Notes under the pieces: model-generated | What the model saw: the letters and a program-made list of their open reading frames with translations, nothing else | Databases searched by the model: none | What the model was told of the DNA's origin: nothing | Part shown: positions 1-8,074 of the stretch, one piece after another | Numbering within the stretch: the first letter of the stretch is position 1 | Layout of the letters: the number at the start of each line of letters is the position of its first letter | Program-made: the position numbers and the translations under genes | From: Halorubrum distributum JCM 10118 | Lineage (GTDB): Archaea; Halobacteriota; Halobacteria; Halobacteriales; Haloferacaceae | Reading direction: 5' to 3' | Assembly (NCBI RefSeq): GCF_000337335.1 | Contig: NZ_AOJN01000061.1 | Span: 1-45,757 of the forward strand | DNA length: 45,757 bases

Positions 1-33
1 CCTTTTTACGGCGTTCGGGCGAGAATAGAGGTA

Positions 34-594
34 ATGACGGCCGACCCGAAGGAGACGATCACCGTAGAGAACGTCGTCGCTTCCACGGGGATCGGACAGG
101 AGCTCGATCTCCAGAGCGTGGCGATGGACCTCGAGGGCGCCGACTACGACCCCGAGCAGTTCCCCGGGCTCGTCTACCGCACCACCGACCCGAAGTCGGC
201 CGCCCTCATCTTCCGCTCGGGGAAGATCGTCTGCACCGGCGCGAACTCGATCGAGGCGGTCCACGAGAGCCTCGACATCGTCTTCGACGAGCTCCGCGCG
301 CTCCAGATCCCGATCGAAGACCCGGAGATAACGGTCCAGAACATCGTCACCTCGGCCGACCTGGGCGAGAGCCTGAACCTGAACGCGATCGCGATCGGCC
401 TCGGGCTGGAACACATCGAGTACGAGCCGGAGCAGTTCCCCGGGCTCGTCTACCGGCTCGACGAGCCGGAGGTCGTCGCGCTGCTGTTCGGGAGCGGCAA
501 GGTGGTCGTCACCGGCGGCACGAGCCCCGAGGACGCCGCGGCCGCCGTCGACGTGATCGTCGAGGAGCTGAACGGGCTCGGACTGCTGGAGTAA
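34..594 (+). CDS. tbp: TATA-box-binding protein (TBP), general transcription factor
   Basis: TBP recognises the TATA box and, with TFB, recruits archaeal RNA polymerase. The 186-residue product has the usual saddle made of two imperfect direct repeats, about residues 5-93 and 96-184. Each contains the sequence EQFPGLVYR and a following SGK[IV]V[CV]TG strand, as in archaeal TBPs. The protein is strongly acidic (many D/E), as expected for a haloarchaeal cytosolic protein. Length is typical for the family. The ATG at 34 gives a full N-terminus, and a T-rich CTTTTTAC stretch at 2-9 sits about 27 bases upstream, so the transcript may be leaderless. Haloarchaea often carry several tbp paralogues, so this may be one of a set; the sequence does not show which. 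Confidence 0.97.
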   Translation: MTADPKETITVENVVASTGIGQELDLQSVAMDLEGADYDPEQFPGLVYRTTDPKSAALIFRSGKIVCTGANSIEAVHESLDIVFDELRALQIPIEDPEITVQNIVTSADLGESLNLNAIAIGLGLEHIEYEPEQFPGLVYRLDEPEVVALLFGSGKVVVTGGTSPEDAAAAVDVIVEELNGLGLLE

Positions 595-708
595 CGCCGC
601 GGACCGAAACGGACCGCATCGGACGGGAGAACGTCGCGGCCCCGACGCGGACGCGACACCGTCGGCGCGTTCCGCGGCCACTTTTACCCCTCGTCCCGTA
701 GACCGACC

Positions 709-1068
709 ATGCTCTTACAGACGGTGACGCCGGTCTCCGTGCTCGGGACGACCGTCCTGTTGGCGCTGTTCCTCTCTCTCACCGCGCACATCGCGGCCCG
801 GAACGTCCTCGGGGACGTCGACCCGCGGCGCGCCCTCTACATCGGCCCGCTGCCCGCGGTGATAAGCGTCGTCGGAAACGCGTTCGAACTCCCCGGGGCG
901 CTCATCCTCCTCGCCGCGCTCCTCGTCGACGGGACGATGTTCTGGTGGAGCTACGAGCAGCCCCGGCGGGCCGTGGCCGTGATGACGCTGATCCACGTCG
1001 TGGTCACGACGCTGCTCAGCGGGCTCCTGCTCGTGGCCTCGGTCCTGCTCGCGTCGATGCCGGGGTAG
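709..1068 (+). CDS. Small integral membrane protein of unknown function
   Basis: The 119-residue product is very hydrophobic, with about four predicted membrane segments: roughly residues 8-30, 45-62, 63-80 and 92-117. A short charged stretch (GDVDPRRAL) follows the first and SYEQPRRA precedes the last. No catalytic motif is visible. A TTTTAC element at about 681-686 lies some 25 bases before the ATG, giving a plausible leaderless promoter. It stands between tbp and the convergent helicase gene, so it is probably its own transcription unit. I do not recognise a family with certainty; small membrane proteins of this type are common in haloarchaea. It could be a membrane anchor or accessory protein, but nothing in the sequence says so. 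Confidence 0.75.
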   Translation: MLLQTVTPVSVLGTTVLLALFLSLTAHIAARNVLGDVDPRRALYIGPLPAVISVVGNAFELPGALILLAALLVDGTMFWWSYEQPRRAVAVMTLIHVVVTTLLSGLLLVASVLLASMPG

Positions 1069-1137
1069 GGTCGGCGACGGCGGCGGTTCCTGCTCCCGAT
1101 CGCCGCACGACGACGGCGGTCCCCGCGAGCGACTGCC

Positions 1138-3348
1138 TCACGGCGACGGCGGCGGCCCGTCGTACGCGTCGTGATCTTGGTAGAAGTTCAGCATCGCGAA
1201 CTTCAGCTTCTCGGGGTCGACGTCGAGCAGCTCCTCGCGCTCCTCGGGCGGGAAGGCGGAGCGGACCGAGTACTTCCCCATGTCGGCGGTCGTGTAGCGG
1301 CGGTCCGCGAGGATCCGCACGCCGAAGTCGTCGGGGCCGCGGATCACCCGGCCGAGCGCCTGCCGCGTCTTGCGGATCGTCGGGATCTCGACGGCGTAGG
1401 TCCACCCCGGGTCGCGGGAGCGGTCGCGGTCCGCGAACGCCCGGTCGTAGGCGTTCTGGACCGCCTCGGTCCGGTCCGAGAGGTGCGGGTACGGGACGCC
1501 CACGACGACGACCGTGCGGGCGTCGTCGCCGTCGAAGCTCACCCCCTCGCCGAGCGTCCCCCACAGCGAGGTGAACAGCGCGGCGCCGTCGCCCGCGACG
1601 AACTCGGTGCGGAGCCGCTCCTCGTCTTCCCCCGGCCCGTCGAGGTGGATCGGACCGATGTCAGCGTTTTTTCCAGCTCCGGACCCGTCCCTCGTGTCCC
1701 TTCCGCCGCCCGCACCGGTGAGGCGCTCGTGGTAACGCTCGGCCTCCGCGTACGAGGGGAAGAAGGCGAGCGTGTTGCCCGGCGTGAATCGGATCGCGTC
1801 GCGGAGCAGCGACGACACCGCCGCCTGCGTCTCCGGGTCGTTGCGGTCCGAGGCGAACAGCGGCGGCACGTCGGCGGCGAACGTCCGGCGGTTCGCCTCG
1901 GGGTAGCCCATCTCGTAGGCCATCGACGCGACGTCCTCCAGCCCCAGCACGTCCTCGGTCACGTCGAACGGGCGCAGCGTCGCGCTCATCAGGACGGAGG
2001 CGGCCACCTCGTCGAACAGCTCGCTGGTGACGTTCCGCGGGATACAGGTGTACAGCTCCGCCCGGCCGTACACCTCGTCGGTGCCGGCGTCGCGCCGGAC
2101 GGAGACCACCGGGTACTGGCCGAACTCCGCCCCCTCGTCCATCCACGTCGCGACGAACCGGGCGGCCGCGAGCGTCTGTGACTCCGACCGGGTCGTCGCC
2201 TCCCCGTCGCGGTAGCGGCGCTCGTACTCCTCGTCTATGGCCTGGCCGAGCTGCACGGCGAGCTCGGCCTCGGTGTCGATCCCCCGTCCCTCGTAGTTGC
2301 GGAGGAACGCCAGCGTGAGGTCGTCGCGGCGGTCGTCGTTGGCGATGGACACGTCCTCCCAGTTCTCGTCGACCCCGCCGAACCCCAGCCCGTCCTCGTA
2401 CGTCTCGACGAGGGCGTCGCGGAAGGCGCGGAGGACGTTCTCGGCGGGCTCCGCCCGGGAGTCGTCGCTGTCGGCCAGCTCGTCGAGCGCGGCGTCGAGG
2501 GTGTTCTCGGTCAGCGTCCGAGTCGCGTGGTCGCGGGCGGCGTCCTCGATGTTGTGCGCCTCGTCGAAGACGGTGATTATCTCGCTCGGGTCGCGGTCGA
2601 TCCAGCGGAAGAACTGCTCGCGGATGTTCGGGTCGAGCAGGTGGTGGTAGTTGCAGACGACCAGGTCGACGCCCTCCATCCCCTCCTTCAACAGCTCGTA
2701 GCCGCACAGCCCGCGCTCGTCGGCGTACTCGTACACGTCGTCGGGGGTCCGGACGTCATCGAAGAGCCACGAGAAGAACTCGTCGGTGTCGCGGGGGAGG
2801 TTGTTGCGGTAGTGCTCGCAGACGTTGGCGGCCTCGTACTCGTCGACTTCGGCCTCCAGTTCGTCGAGCTCCGCCATGATCGCCTCGCGGGCCTCCGCGG
2901 CGCCCGCGTCGCCCTCGCGGCTCTCCGCCAGCAGCTCGCGCTGGCGCGACTCCAGCTCGCGCACCTCGCTCTCCGTCTCCACCATCTCGCGGGTGGTGTC
3001 CCGGAGGGTCTGACACTCCTGGTAGTCGACGTCGATGTGGCACATCGACGATTTTCCTTTAAATACGACCGCGCGGATCGGCTCCTCGCGGGTGATAGCG
3101 CGCGCGTCCTCGACGAACTGCCGCATCTGCTGGTGGACGTTGGTGGTGATGACGACCGTGCGGTCGTGCTCGCGGGCGTGTTCGAGCGCGGGCACGAGCG
3201 CGGAGAGGGTCTTGCCCGTTCCGGGGGCGCCCTCGAACAGCACGTCCTGACCCCGGTCCAGCGCGTTGGCGACCCTGTCCATCGCCTCGCGCTGGTTCGG
3301 GTAGGGCTCCTCGTACGGGAAGAACCGCAGGTGCGGCGACTCTGACAC
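1138..3348 (-). CDS. XPD/Rad3/DinG-type ATP-dependent DNA helicase (superfamily 2, Fe-S)
   Basis: This is a 5'-3' type helicase of the XPD/Rad3/DinG group, which unwinds DNA in repair or related processes. Numbered from the GTG at 3348, Walker A GAPGTGKT is at about 40-47 and the DEAH box (TVFDEAHN) at about 262-265. Four cysteines at about 103, 112, 177 and 215 match the family's iron-sulfur domain. A long Glu-rich coiled-coil segment lies between the second and third cysteines. The C-terminal helicase domain ends with a VPYPHLSD stretch and a QALGRVIRG motif (motif VI). The open frame also permits a TTG start at 3375, but GTG at 3348 gives the more natural N-terminus (MSESPHLRFFPYEEPYPNQ) about 27 bases behind a weak TTTTGA element. 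It converges with the upstream small membrane gene. Confidence 0.9.
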   Translation of the reverse strand: MSESPHLRFFPYEEPYPNQREAMDRVANALDRGQDVLFEGAPGTGKTLSALVPALEHAREHDRTVVITTNVHQQMRQFVEDARAITREEPIRAVVFKGKSSMCHIDVDYQECQTLRDTTREMVETESEVRELESRQRELLAESREGDAGAAEAREAIMAELDELEAEVDEYEAANVCEHYRNNLPRDTDEFFSWLFDDVRTPDDVYEYADERGLCGYELLKEGMEGVDLVVCNYHHLLDPNIREQFFRWIDRDPSEIITVFDEAHNIEDAARDHATRTLTENTLDAALDELADSDDSRAEPAENVLRAFRDALVETYEDGLGFGGVDENWEDVSIANDDRRDDLTLAFLRNYEGRGIDTEAELAVQLGQAIDEEYERRYRDGEATTRSESQTLAAARFVATWMDEGAEFGQYPVVSVRRDAGTDEVYGRAELYTCIPRNVTSELFDEVAASVLMSATLRPFDVTEDVLGLEDVASMAYEMGYPEANRRTFAADVPPLFASDRNDPETQAAVSSLLRDAIRFTPGNTLAFFPSYAEAERYHERLTGAGGGRDTRDGSGAGKNADIGPIHLDGPGEDEERLRTEFVAGDGAALFTSLWGTLGEGVSFDGDDARTVVVVGVPYPHLSDRTEAVQNAYDRAFADRDRSRDPGWTYAVEIPTIRKTRQALGRVIRGPDDFGVRILADRRYTTADMGKYSVRSAFPPEEREELLDVDPEKLKFAMLNFYQDHDAYDGPPPSP

Positions 3349-3435
3349 GGGATGGGGTTCGGCGCCACCGGTCAAAAGGAGTCGGGTGGCGGGGCGGAAG
3401 TGGTCGAACGGCGCTGAGTGTCGATGATTTGATCC

Positions 3436-3470
3436 GAGGAAATAACCTCAGTTATTATAAATAACTACCG
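3436..3470. promoter_or_regulatory. Nested inverted repeats around a TATA box, probable promoter/operator
   Basis: AT-rich island in GC-rich sequence between divergent genes. AATAAC (3441-3446), GTTATT (3451-3456) and AATAAC (3460-3465) alternate, so the middle arm can pair with either neighbour. The right pair forms the palindrome GTTATTATAAATAAC (3451-3465), which contains the TTATAAAT box. Transcription to the right would begin near 3483, leaving a leader of about 55 bases before the gene at 3538. A dimeric repressor or activator could bind here (inference). Confidence 0.45.
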
Positions 3471-3537
3471 GGCCAGTGCGCCGCGACCGCATTATTCCGG
3501 CATACATTACCGGTTCTCGGGTGACCACTGAACCGAG

Positions 3538-4008
3538 ATGGCGACCGAAACCGTAACTTCGACCGACGTATCGACGGAGACCGGGAACTGGAAGGCGGGC
3601 GTGGCCGGCGGACTGGTCGGCGGCCTCGTCTTCGGTGCGATGATGTCCGCGATGACCCCCGGCGTGCTGCGGATGGCGATCCCGGCGATGTACGGCATCG
3701 AGGGGCCCGCCGGCGCCCTCGGCTGGGCGATCCACATGTCTCACGGCGCAGTCATCGGGCTCGGGTTCGCCGCGGTCGCGGGACTGCGGCCCGACCTCGG
3801 CGGCTCGATCGGAGCGGGCCTCGGCGTCGGGGCGGGCTACGGCCTCCTCGTCTGGGTCGCGCTCGCCGTGGTCGCGATGCCGATCTGGCTCGGCGCCGTC
3901 GGGTTCCCGGGCGCGCCGCCGCTGCCGAACGTCGGCGTCGAGAGCCTCGTCGGCCACGTCGTCTACGGCGCCGTCCTCGGCGGCGTCTACGCGGCGACGA
4001 CGGACTGA
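3538..4008 (+). CDS. Glycine-rich polytopic membrane protein of unknown function
   Basis: The 156-residue product has a short Thr/Ser-rich start followed by about four membrane segments, rich in Gly and Ala (GGLVGGLVFGAMMSAM near 23-38, then segments near 66-85, 90-118 and 133-152). Conserved-looking polar features inside the membrane part are HMSHGAVIGLG and GHVVYGAVLGG. Homologous haloarchaeal proteins are often listed as hypothetical, or loosely as histidine kinases, though no kinase domain is present here. The ATG at 3538 follows a TATA-bearing palindrome at 3451-3465. It is followed 55 bases later by an independently promoted regulator gene. Function is unknown; the repeated small-residue helices suggest tight helix packing in the cytoplasmic membrane. 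Confidence 0.8.
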   Translation: MATETVTSTDVSTETGNWKAGVAGGLVGGLVFGAMMSAMTPGVLRMAIPAMYGIEGPAGALGWAIHMSHGAVIGLGFAAVAGLRPDLGGSIGAGLGVGAGYGLLVWVALAVVAMPIWLGAVGFPGAPPLPNVGVESLVGHVVYGAVLGGVYAATTD

Positions 4009-4063
4009 CGCCGCGGCGGAACCCCGTTTTTTAACCCCTCGCGTCGCGGATCCGTAGCAACGA

Positions 4064-4564
4064 ATGTTCGACGAGATCCTCGAGAAGTTCGAGGGGTCCC
4101 CCAGCCAGCAGGCGGTGATCCGGCTGTTCTTAGAGCGCGGCTTCTCGGTCAACGAGGAGGGGCGGGTCGTCTCCGGCGGGATCGAGATCCCCTACACCGG
4201 CATCGCGCGCGAGCTCGACGTCGACCGCCGCGTCGTGGACTCGACGACGGATGCCATCTTGGCGGACCCCGAACTGAAGCGCATCTTCACCAACATCTCG
4301 TCGATCCCGAGCCTGATGGATCTCGCCCCGGTCTTGGACCTCACGGTCCTCACCATCGAGGTCGCGGCCGCCGACGAGGCCGGGATCGTCGCCGAAGTCA
4401 CGTCCATCCTCGCCGACCGCGACGTCTCGATCCGGCAGGTGCTGAGCGAGGACCCGGAGTTCACCGACGACCCGAAGCTGTACGTGATCACCGACGCCGA
4501 CCTGTCGGGCGACCTGCTCGTGGAGATCCGCGACCTCGACTACGTCCGTCGCGTCGGGTTCTGA
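4064..4564 (+). CDS. ACT-domain regulator of amino acid metabolism with N-terminal winged-helix-like region
   Basis: The 166-residue protein has an N-terminal DNA-binding-like region (about 14-75: SQQAVIRLFLERGFSVNEE, then TGIARELDVDRRVVDSTTDAI) and a C-terminal ACT domain (about 92-166, starting LTVLTIEVAAADEAGIVAEVTSIL). ACT domains bind amino acids and control enzymes or regulators. The arrangement matches the archaeal group described as predicted regulators of amino acid metabolism. The ligand cannot be read from the sequence. A TTTTTTAAC element at about 4026-4034 stands some 30 bases before the ATG. The neighbouring radA gene has its own promoter. The nearby abundance of nitrogen and amino acid genes is consistent with the role but does not prove a target. 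Confidence 0.85.
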   Translation: MFDEILEKFEGSPSQQAVIRLFLERGFSVNEEGRVVSGGIEIPYTGIARELDVDRRVVDSTTDAILADPELKRIFTNISSIPSLMDLAPVLDLTVLTIEVAAADEAGIVAEVTSILADRDVSIRQVLSEDPEFTDDPKLYVITDADLSGDLLVEIRDLDYVRRVGF

Positions 4565-4694
4565 GGGACTGAGATCCGGATTTTCCGGACCGCCGGACCA
4601 GTTTCACCGCGCGGTCCGACGGGCAATTCCGGCGAGGCGTTACGAGAGATGACGAGCCACGACCGAGCGATGGCGCCGCGCGCATTTCACTTTC

Positions 4695-4725
4695 ACTGGG
4701 GTGTAAACCAGTCTTTATACGGGAT
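4695..4725 (+). promoter_or_regulatory. radA promoter
   Basis: TTTATA at 4714-4719 lies 27-32 bases before the radA ATG at 4746, the usual haloarchaeal spacing for a leaderless transcript. Just upstream are TTTCACTTTCACTGG and GTGTAAACC, an imperfect repeat and purine-rich stretch in the position of the BRE. No damage-response operator can be assigned from sequence alone. Confidence 0.55.
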
Positions 4726-4745
4726 GGGGAACAAGCCTCGTGTAC

Positions 4746-5777
4746 ATGCCTGAAGACGAACTCGAGGACCTCCCCGGCGTCGGCCCGGCGACCGCGGACA
4801 AGCTCGTTGACAACGGATTCGAGAGCTACCAGTCGATCGCGGTCGCCAGCCCCGGCGAGATGTCCAACACCGCCGACATCGGCGAGTCGTCCGCCAGCGA
4901 CATCATCAACGCCGCACGCGAGGCCGCCGACGTCGGCGGCTTCGAGACGGGCGCGACCGTGCTCGAACGCCGCCAGGAGATCGGCAAGCTCTCCTGGCAG
5001 ATCGACGAGGTCGACGACCTGCTCGGCGGCGGCATCGAGACGCAGTCGATCACGGAAGTGTACGGCGAGTTCGGCTCCGGGAAGTCGCAGGTCACCCACC
5101 AGATGGCCGTCAACGTCCAGCTCTCGAAGGAGAACGGCGGGCTGGAGGGCGGCTGCATCTTCGTCGACTCCGAGGACACGTTCCGCCCGGAGCGGATCGA
5201 CGATATGGTCCGCGGGCTCGACGACGAGATCCTCGCCGACGAGATGGAGCGCCGCGAGATCGAGGGCACCCCGAACGACGAAGAGGCGCTGGAGGACCTG
5301 GTCGACGCGTTCTTGGACCAGATCCACGTCGCGAAGGCGTTCAACTCCAACCACCAGATCCTGCTCGCCGAGAAGGCGAAGGAGCTGGCCGGCGAACACG
5401 AGGAGACGGAGTGGCCGATCCGGATCGTCTGCGTCGACTCGCTCACCGCGCACTTCCGCGCGGAGTACGTCGGCCGCGGCGAGCTCGCCGAGCGCCAGCA
5501 GAAGCTCAACAAGCACCTCCACGACCTGATGCGGCTCGGCGACCTGTACAACACCGCCATCCTCGTCACCAACCAGGTCGCGTCGAACCCCGACTCCTAC
5601 TTCGGCGACCCGACCCAGGCGATCGGCGGCAACATCCTCGGCCACGCCTCCACCTTCCGGATCTACCTCCGGAAGTCGAAGGGCGACAAGCGGATCGTCC
5701 GCCTCGTCGACGCGCCGAATCTCGCCGACGGCGAGGCCGTGATGCGCGTCCAGAACGAGGGCCTGAAACCGGAGTAA
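4746..5777 (+). CDS. radA: DNA repair and recombination protein RadA
   Basis: RadA is the archaeal RecA/Rad51 recombinase that forms filaments on single-stranded DNA and catalyses strand exchange. The 343-residue product has an N-terminal helix-hairpin-helix region ([17 protein letters not shown], residues 9-25) and an ATPase core with Walker A GEFGSGKS at 107-114. The polymerisation linker (GGFETG, followed by [10 protein letters not shown]) and Walker B ([20 protein letters not shown]) are also present. Loop 2 is recognisable at [21 protein letters not shown]. Length and sequence match haloarchaeal RadA. An in-frame GTG at 4740 would add two residues, but ATG at 4746 gives the standard start [14 protein letters not shown]. 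It has its own promoter and is followed by a long intergenic region. Confidence 0.97.
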   Translation: MPEDELEDLPGVGPATADKLVDNGFESYQSIAVASPGEMSNTADIGESSASDIINAAREAADVGGFETGATVLERRQEIGKLSWQIDEVDDLLGGGIETQSITEVYGEFGSGKSQVTHQMAVNVQLSKENGGLEGGCIFVDSEDTFRPERIDDMVRGLDDEILADEMERREIEGTPNDEEALEDLVDAFLDQIHVAKAFNSNHQILLAEKAKELAGEHEETEWPIRIVCVDSLTAHFRAEYVGRGELAERQQKLNKHLHDLMRLGDLYNTAILVTNQVASNPDSYFGDPTQAIGGNILGHASTFRIYLRKSKGDKRIVRLVDAPNLADGEAVMRVQNEGLKPE

Positions 5778-6215
5778 GCGAGGTTTCGCCGACGTTAGTC
5801 GATCGGTGATCGTGTCGAACGGCTACCGATCGATCGAATCGTCCGTCGAACGGGATATCGGGTTGACGAACGTCAATTTTCATCGAGAAGCCTCCAGCCG
5901 TCCGAATTCGCGGAGGACGCCCCGTACGACGACGAATCGCGAGAGGGCGGCGTGGCAATACTCGCCAGAACCGACCGCGCACGGGCGCAGAGCGGCCGTC
6001 AGCGGGGGATCACGACGGAACGGATAGAAATTTTACACAACGCCCGTCCGCTTCGAGCGCAACGATTGCCGCGAAATCCTCGAAGAAACGACCTTATATT
6101 CCATAGACTTCTCCTTATATCGGACGCACACCGTATTATCAAGTAGATTTTTTGTGAAACTCAACTCTAACGTTTATGTATAGCCGTTCCCGGGAGTCGA
6201 AACGTGATTCAGCAC
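5778..6215. other. Long upstream region of the ammonium transporter, no convincing gene
   Basis: No ORF with haloarchaeal coding character is present. The distal part is AT-rich with several TATA-like boxes: CCTTATATTCC near 6100, TCCTTATATCGG near 6112 and GTTTATGTATAGCC near 6170. The last is best placed to drive the leader ORF and ammonium transporter genes downstream. The first two form a near-direct repeat, CTTATAT, 14 bases apart. This is a likely nitrogen-responsive control region (inference), and an unannotated small RNA cannot be excluded. Confidence 0.4.
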
Positions 6216-6278
6216 ATGAACACGAGCGAAACGAAGCGTGAACCGGACAGTCGTTCAGTAGAGGTGGCGGACGCGTGA
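6216..6278 (+). CDS. Possible 20-residue leader peptide coupled to amt
   Basis: ATG at 6216 opens a 20-codon frame encoding [20 protein letters not shown], ending in TGA at 6276-6278. That stop overlaps the GTG start of the ammonium transporter (GTGA), and the transporter's GAGGTGG ribosome-binding site (6261-6267) lies inside the leader. This geometry is typical of translational coupling. The peptide is hydrophilic with acidic and Ser residues. Its own ribosome-binding site is not evident, and a TATA-like GTTTATG near 6170 is about 40 bases upstream. It may be a chance frame; I regard it as possible rather than established. Confidence 0.35.
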   Translation: MNTSETKREPDSRSVEVADA

Positions 6279-7954
6279 CGGGCGGCGTGCTCGCCTCGAT
6301 CGACCCGAGCGTCCTCGCCGAGGGCGTGAACCTGATGTGGGTCGCGGTGGTGTGTTTCCTCATCTTCTTCATGCACGCCGGCTTCGCGATGCTCGAAGCG
6401 GGGCAGGTGCGCGCGAAGAACGTCGCCAACCAGCTCACCAAGAACCTGCTGACGTGGAGCGTCGGCGTCCTCGTCTACTTCCTGATCGGGTTCGGCGTCG
6501 AGGGGATCGCCGGCGGCGCCGGCTTCTCCGCGGCGTCCGCGCTCGGCGACGGCGGCTGGGTCAACAGCTGGCTGTTCGGCGCCGTCTTCGCGATGACGGC
6601 GGCGACCATCGTCTCCGGCGCGGTCGCCGGCCGCGCGAAGCTCCGCGCGTACGTGGCGTACACGTTCGCCATCTCGGCGGTCATCTACCCGGTCGTCGCG
6701 GGGATCACTTGGGGCGGCGGCTTCCTCGGCGGCGCCGGCCTCGGCTTCACCGACTTCGCGGGCGGGATGATCGTCCACGGCATGGGCGGCATCGCCGGCC
6801 TCACGGCTGCGTACGTGCTCGGCCCGCGGATGGACCGCTACGCCGAGGACGGCTCCTCGAACGTCATCCCCGGTCACTCGATGACGTTCGCGGTGCTCGG
6901 CACCCTCATCCTGGCGTTCGGCTGGTACGGCTTCAACGTCGGCACCACCGCGACCGTGTTCTCGGTGACGGAGTCCGGCGAGCTCGCGCTCGGCGGCTAC
7001 GCCGCGGTCGGCCGCGTCTCGCTCACCACGACGCTCGGCATGGCCGCCGGCGGGGTCGGCGCCGCGCTGGCGTCGGTGGCCCTCTCGAAGAAGGTCGACA
7101 CGCTGTACGTCGCGAACGGGCTGCTCGCGGGGCTGGTCGGCGTGACCGGCATCGCGAACCTCGCCACCTGGTGGGGCGCTATCGCGGTCGGGCTCCTCTG
7201 CGGCCTCCAGCTCCCGCTGGTCTTCGAGTTCGTCTCGGACACGATGAAGATCGACGACGTCTGCGCCGTGTTCCCGGTCCACGGCTCTGCCGGGGTTCTC
7301 GGCGTGCTCGCGCTACCGTTCGTTAGCATCAACGGCTTCTCCGTCGACGTGCTCGTCTCGCAGGTCATCGGCGTGGTCGTCATCGCCGGCTGGACCGTGG
7401 TCGCGACGGCGGCCGTCTTCGGCCTGTTCAAGGCGGTCGGGCAGGCACGCGTCACCCCCGAACACGAGCGCGACGGGCTCGACGTCAGCGAACACGGCGT
7501 CGAGACGTACCCCGAGTTCGGCCGCGCGAACGTCGCGACGGACGGCGGCTCCGCCGTCGTCGACACCACGGACGGGTCCCCCCGCGCCGACGGCGGCGAG
7601 GAGGCGGGCGCGGAGATCAAGATGGTCACCGCGGTCGTCCGCCCCGACAAGCTCGGAGCCATCAAGCAGGCGCTCGCGGAGATCAACGCCCCCTCGCTGA
7701 CGGTGACGAACGTCTCCGGGCGCGGCAGCCAGCCCGCGAAGAAGGGTCAGTGGCGCGGCGAGGAGTTCACCGTCGACCTCCACCAGAAGGTGAAAGTCGA
7801 GGTCGTCGTCGCCGACATCCCGGCCGACGAGGTCGCGGAGGCGATCGCCGACGCCGCCGAGACCGGCGAGCCGGGCGACGGCAAGGTGTTCGTCATGCCG
7901 GTCGAGGACGCGCTCCAGGTCCGCACGGGCGTGACCGGCCCGGAGGCGGTGTAG
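6275..7954 (+). CDS. amt: Ammonium transporter fused to a C-terminal P-II (GlnK) domain
   Basis: Residues about 1-400 form an Amt/Mep/Rh ammonium channel of the cytoplasmic membrane, with about eleven membrane segments. The two pore histidines lie in [10 protein letters not shown] and [12 protein letters not shown]. After an acidic Gly/Asp-rich linker (about 415-447), residues 448-559 form a complete P-II signalling domain. It begins [20 protein letters not shown] and ends with the family hallmark [22 protein letters not shown] proteins block Amt channels according to ATP/ADP and 2-oxoglutarate; here regulator and channel are one chain. At the T-loop position equal to Tyr51, the site of uridylylation in enterobacteria, the residue is Phe (RGEEF, residue 498), so that modification is impossible. 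The GTG start at 6275 is preceded by GAGGTGG. Confidence 0.93.
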   Translation: MTGGVLASIDPSVLAEGVNLMWVAVVCFLIFFMHAGFAMLEAGQVRAKNVANQLTKNLLTWSVGVLVYFLIGFGVEGIAGGAGFSAASALGDGGWVNSWLFGAVFAMTAATIVSGAVAGRAKLRAYVAYTFAISAVIYPVVAGITWGGGFLGGAGLGFTDFAGGMIVHGMGGIAGLTAAYVLGPRMDRYAEDGSSNVIPGHSMTFAVLGTLILAFGWYGFNVGTTATVFSVTESGELALGGYAAVGRVSLTTTLGMAAGGVGAALASVALSKKVDTLYVANGLLAGLVGVTGIANLATWWGAIAVGLLCGLQLPLVFEFVSDTMKIDDVCAVFPVHGSAGVLGVLALPFVSINGFSVDVLVSQVIGVVVIAGWTVVATAAVFGLFKAVGQARVTPEHERDGLDVSEHGVETYPEFGRANVATDGGSAVVDTTDGSPRADGGEEAGAEIKMVTAVVRPDKLGAIKQALAEINAPSLTVTNVSGRGSQPAKKGQWRGEEFTVDLHQKVKVEVVVADIPADEVAEAIADAAETGEPGDGKVFVMPVEDALQVRTGVTGPEAV

Positions 7955-8074
7955 CGACCGGACCGGAGACGGTGGAGGCGCGTAGCGTGCGAACCGACGC
8001 GGTTCCTTTTGAGCGGCCGAATCGGGCCGCCCGGTTCGGCAACTACTTTCAGCCCGCCGACCCAACCGATCGGT

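Noticed and set aside
3051-3068. TTTAAAT inside the helicase gene as a promoter
   Set aside because: It encodes VFKGKS in the Fe-S domain of the real gene and no start codon in phase follows at the expected spacing.
5806-6027. 73-codon frame between radA and amt
   Set aside because: Low acidic content, no start signal, no recognisable motif; probably chance.
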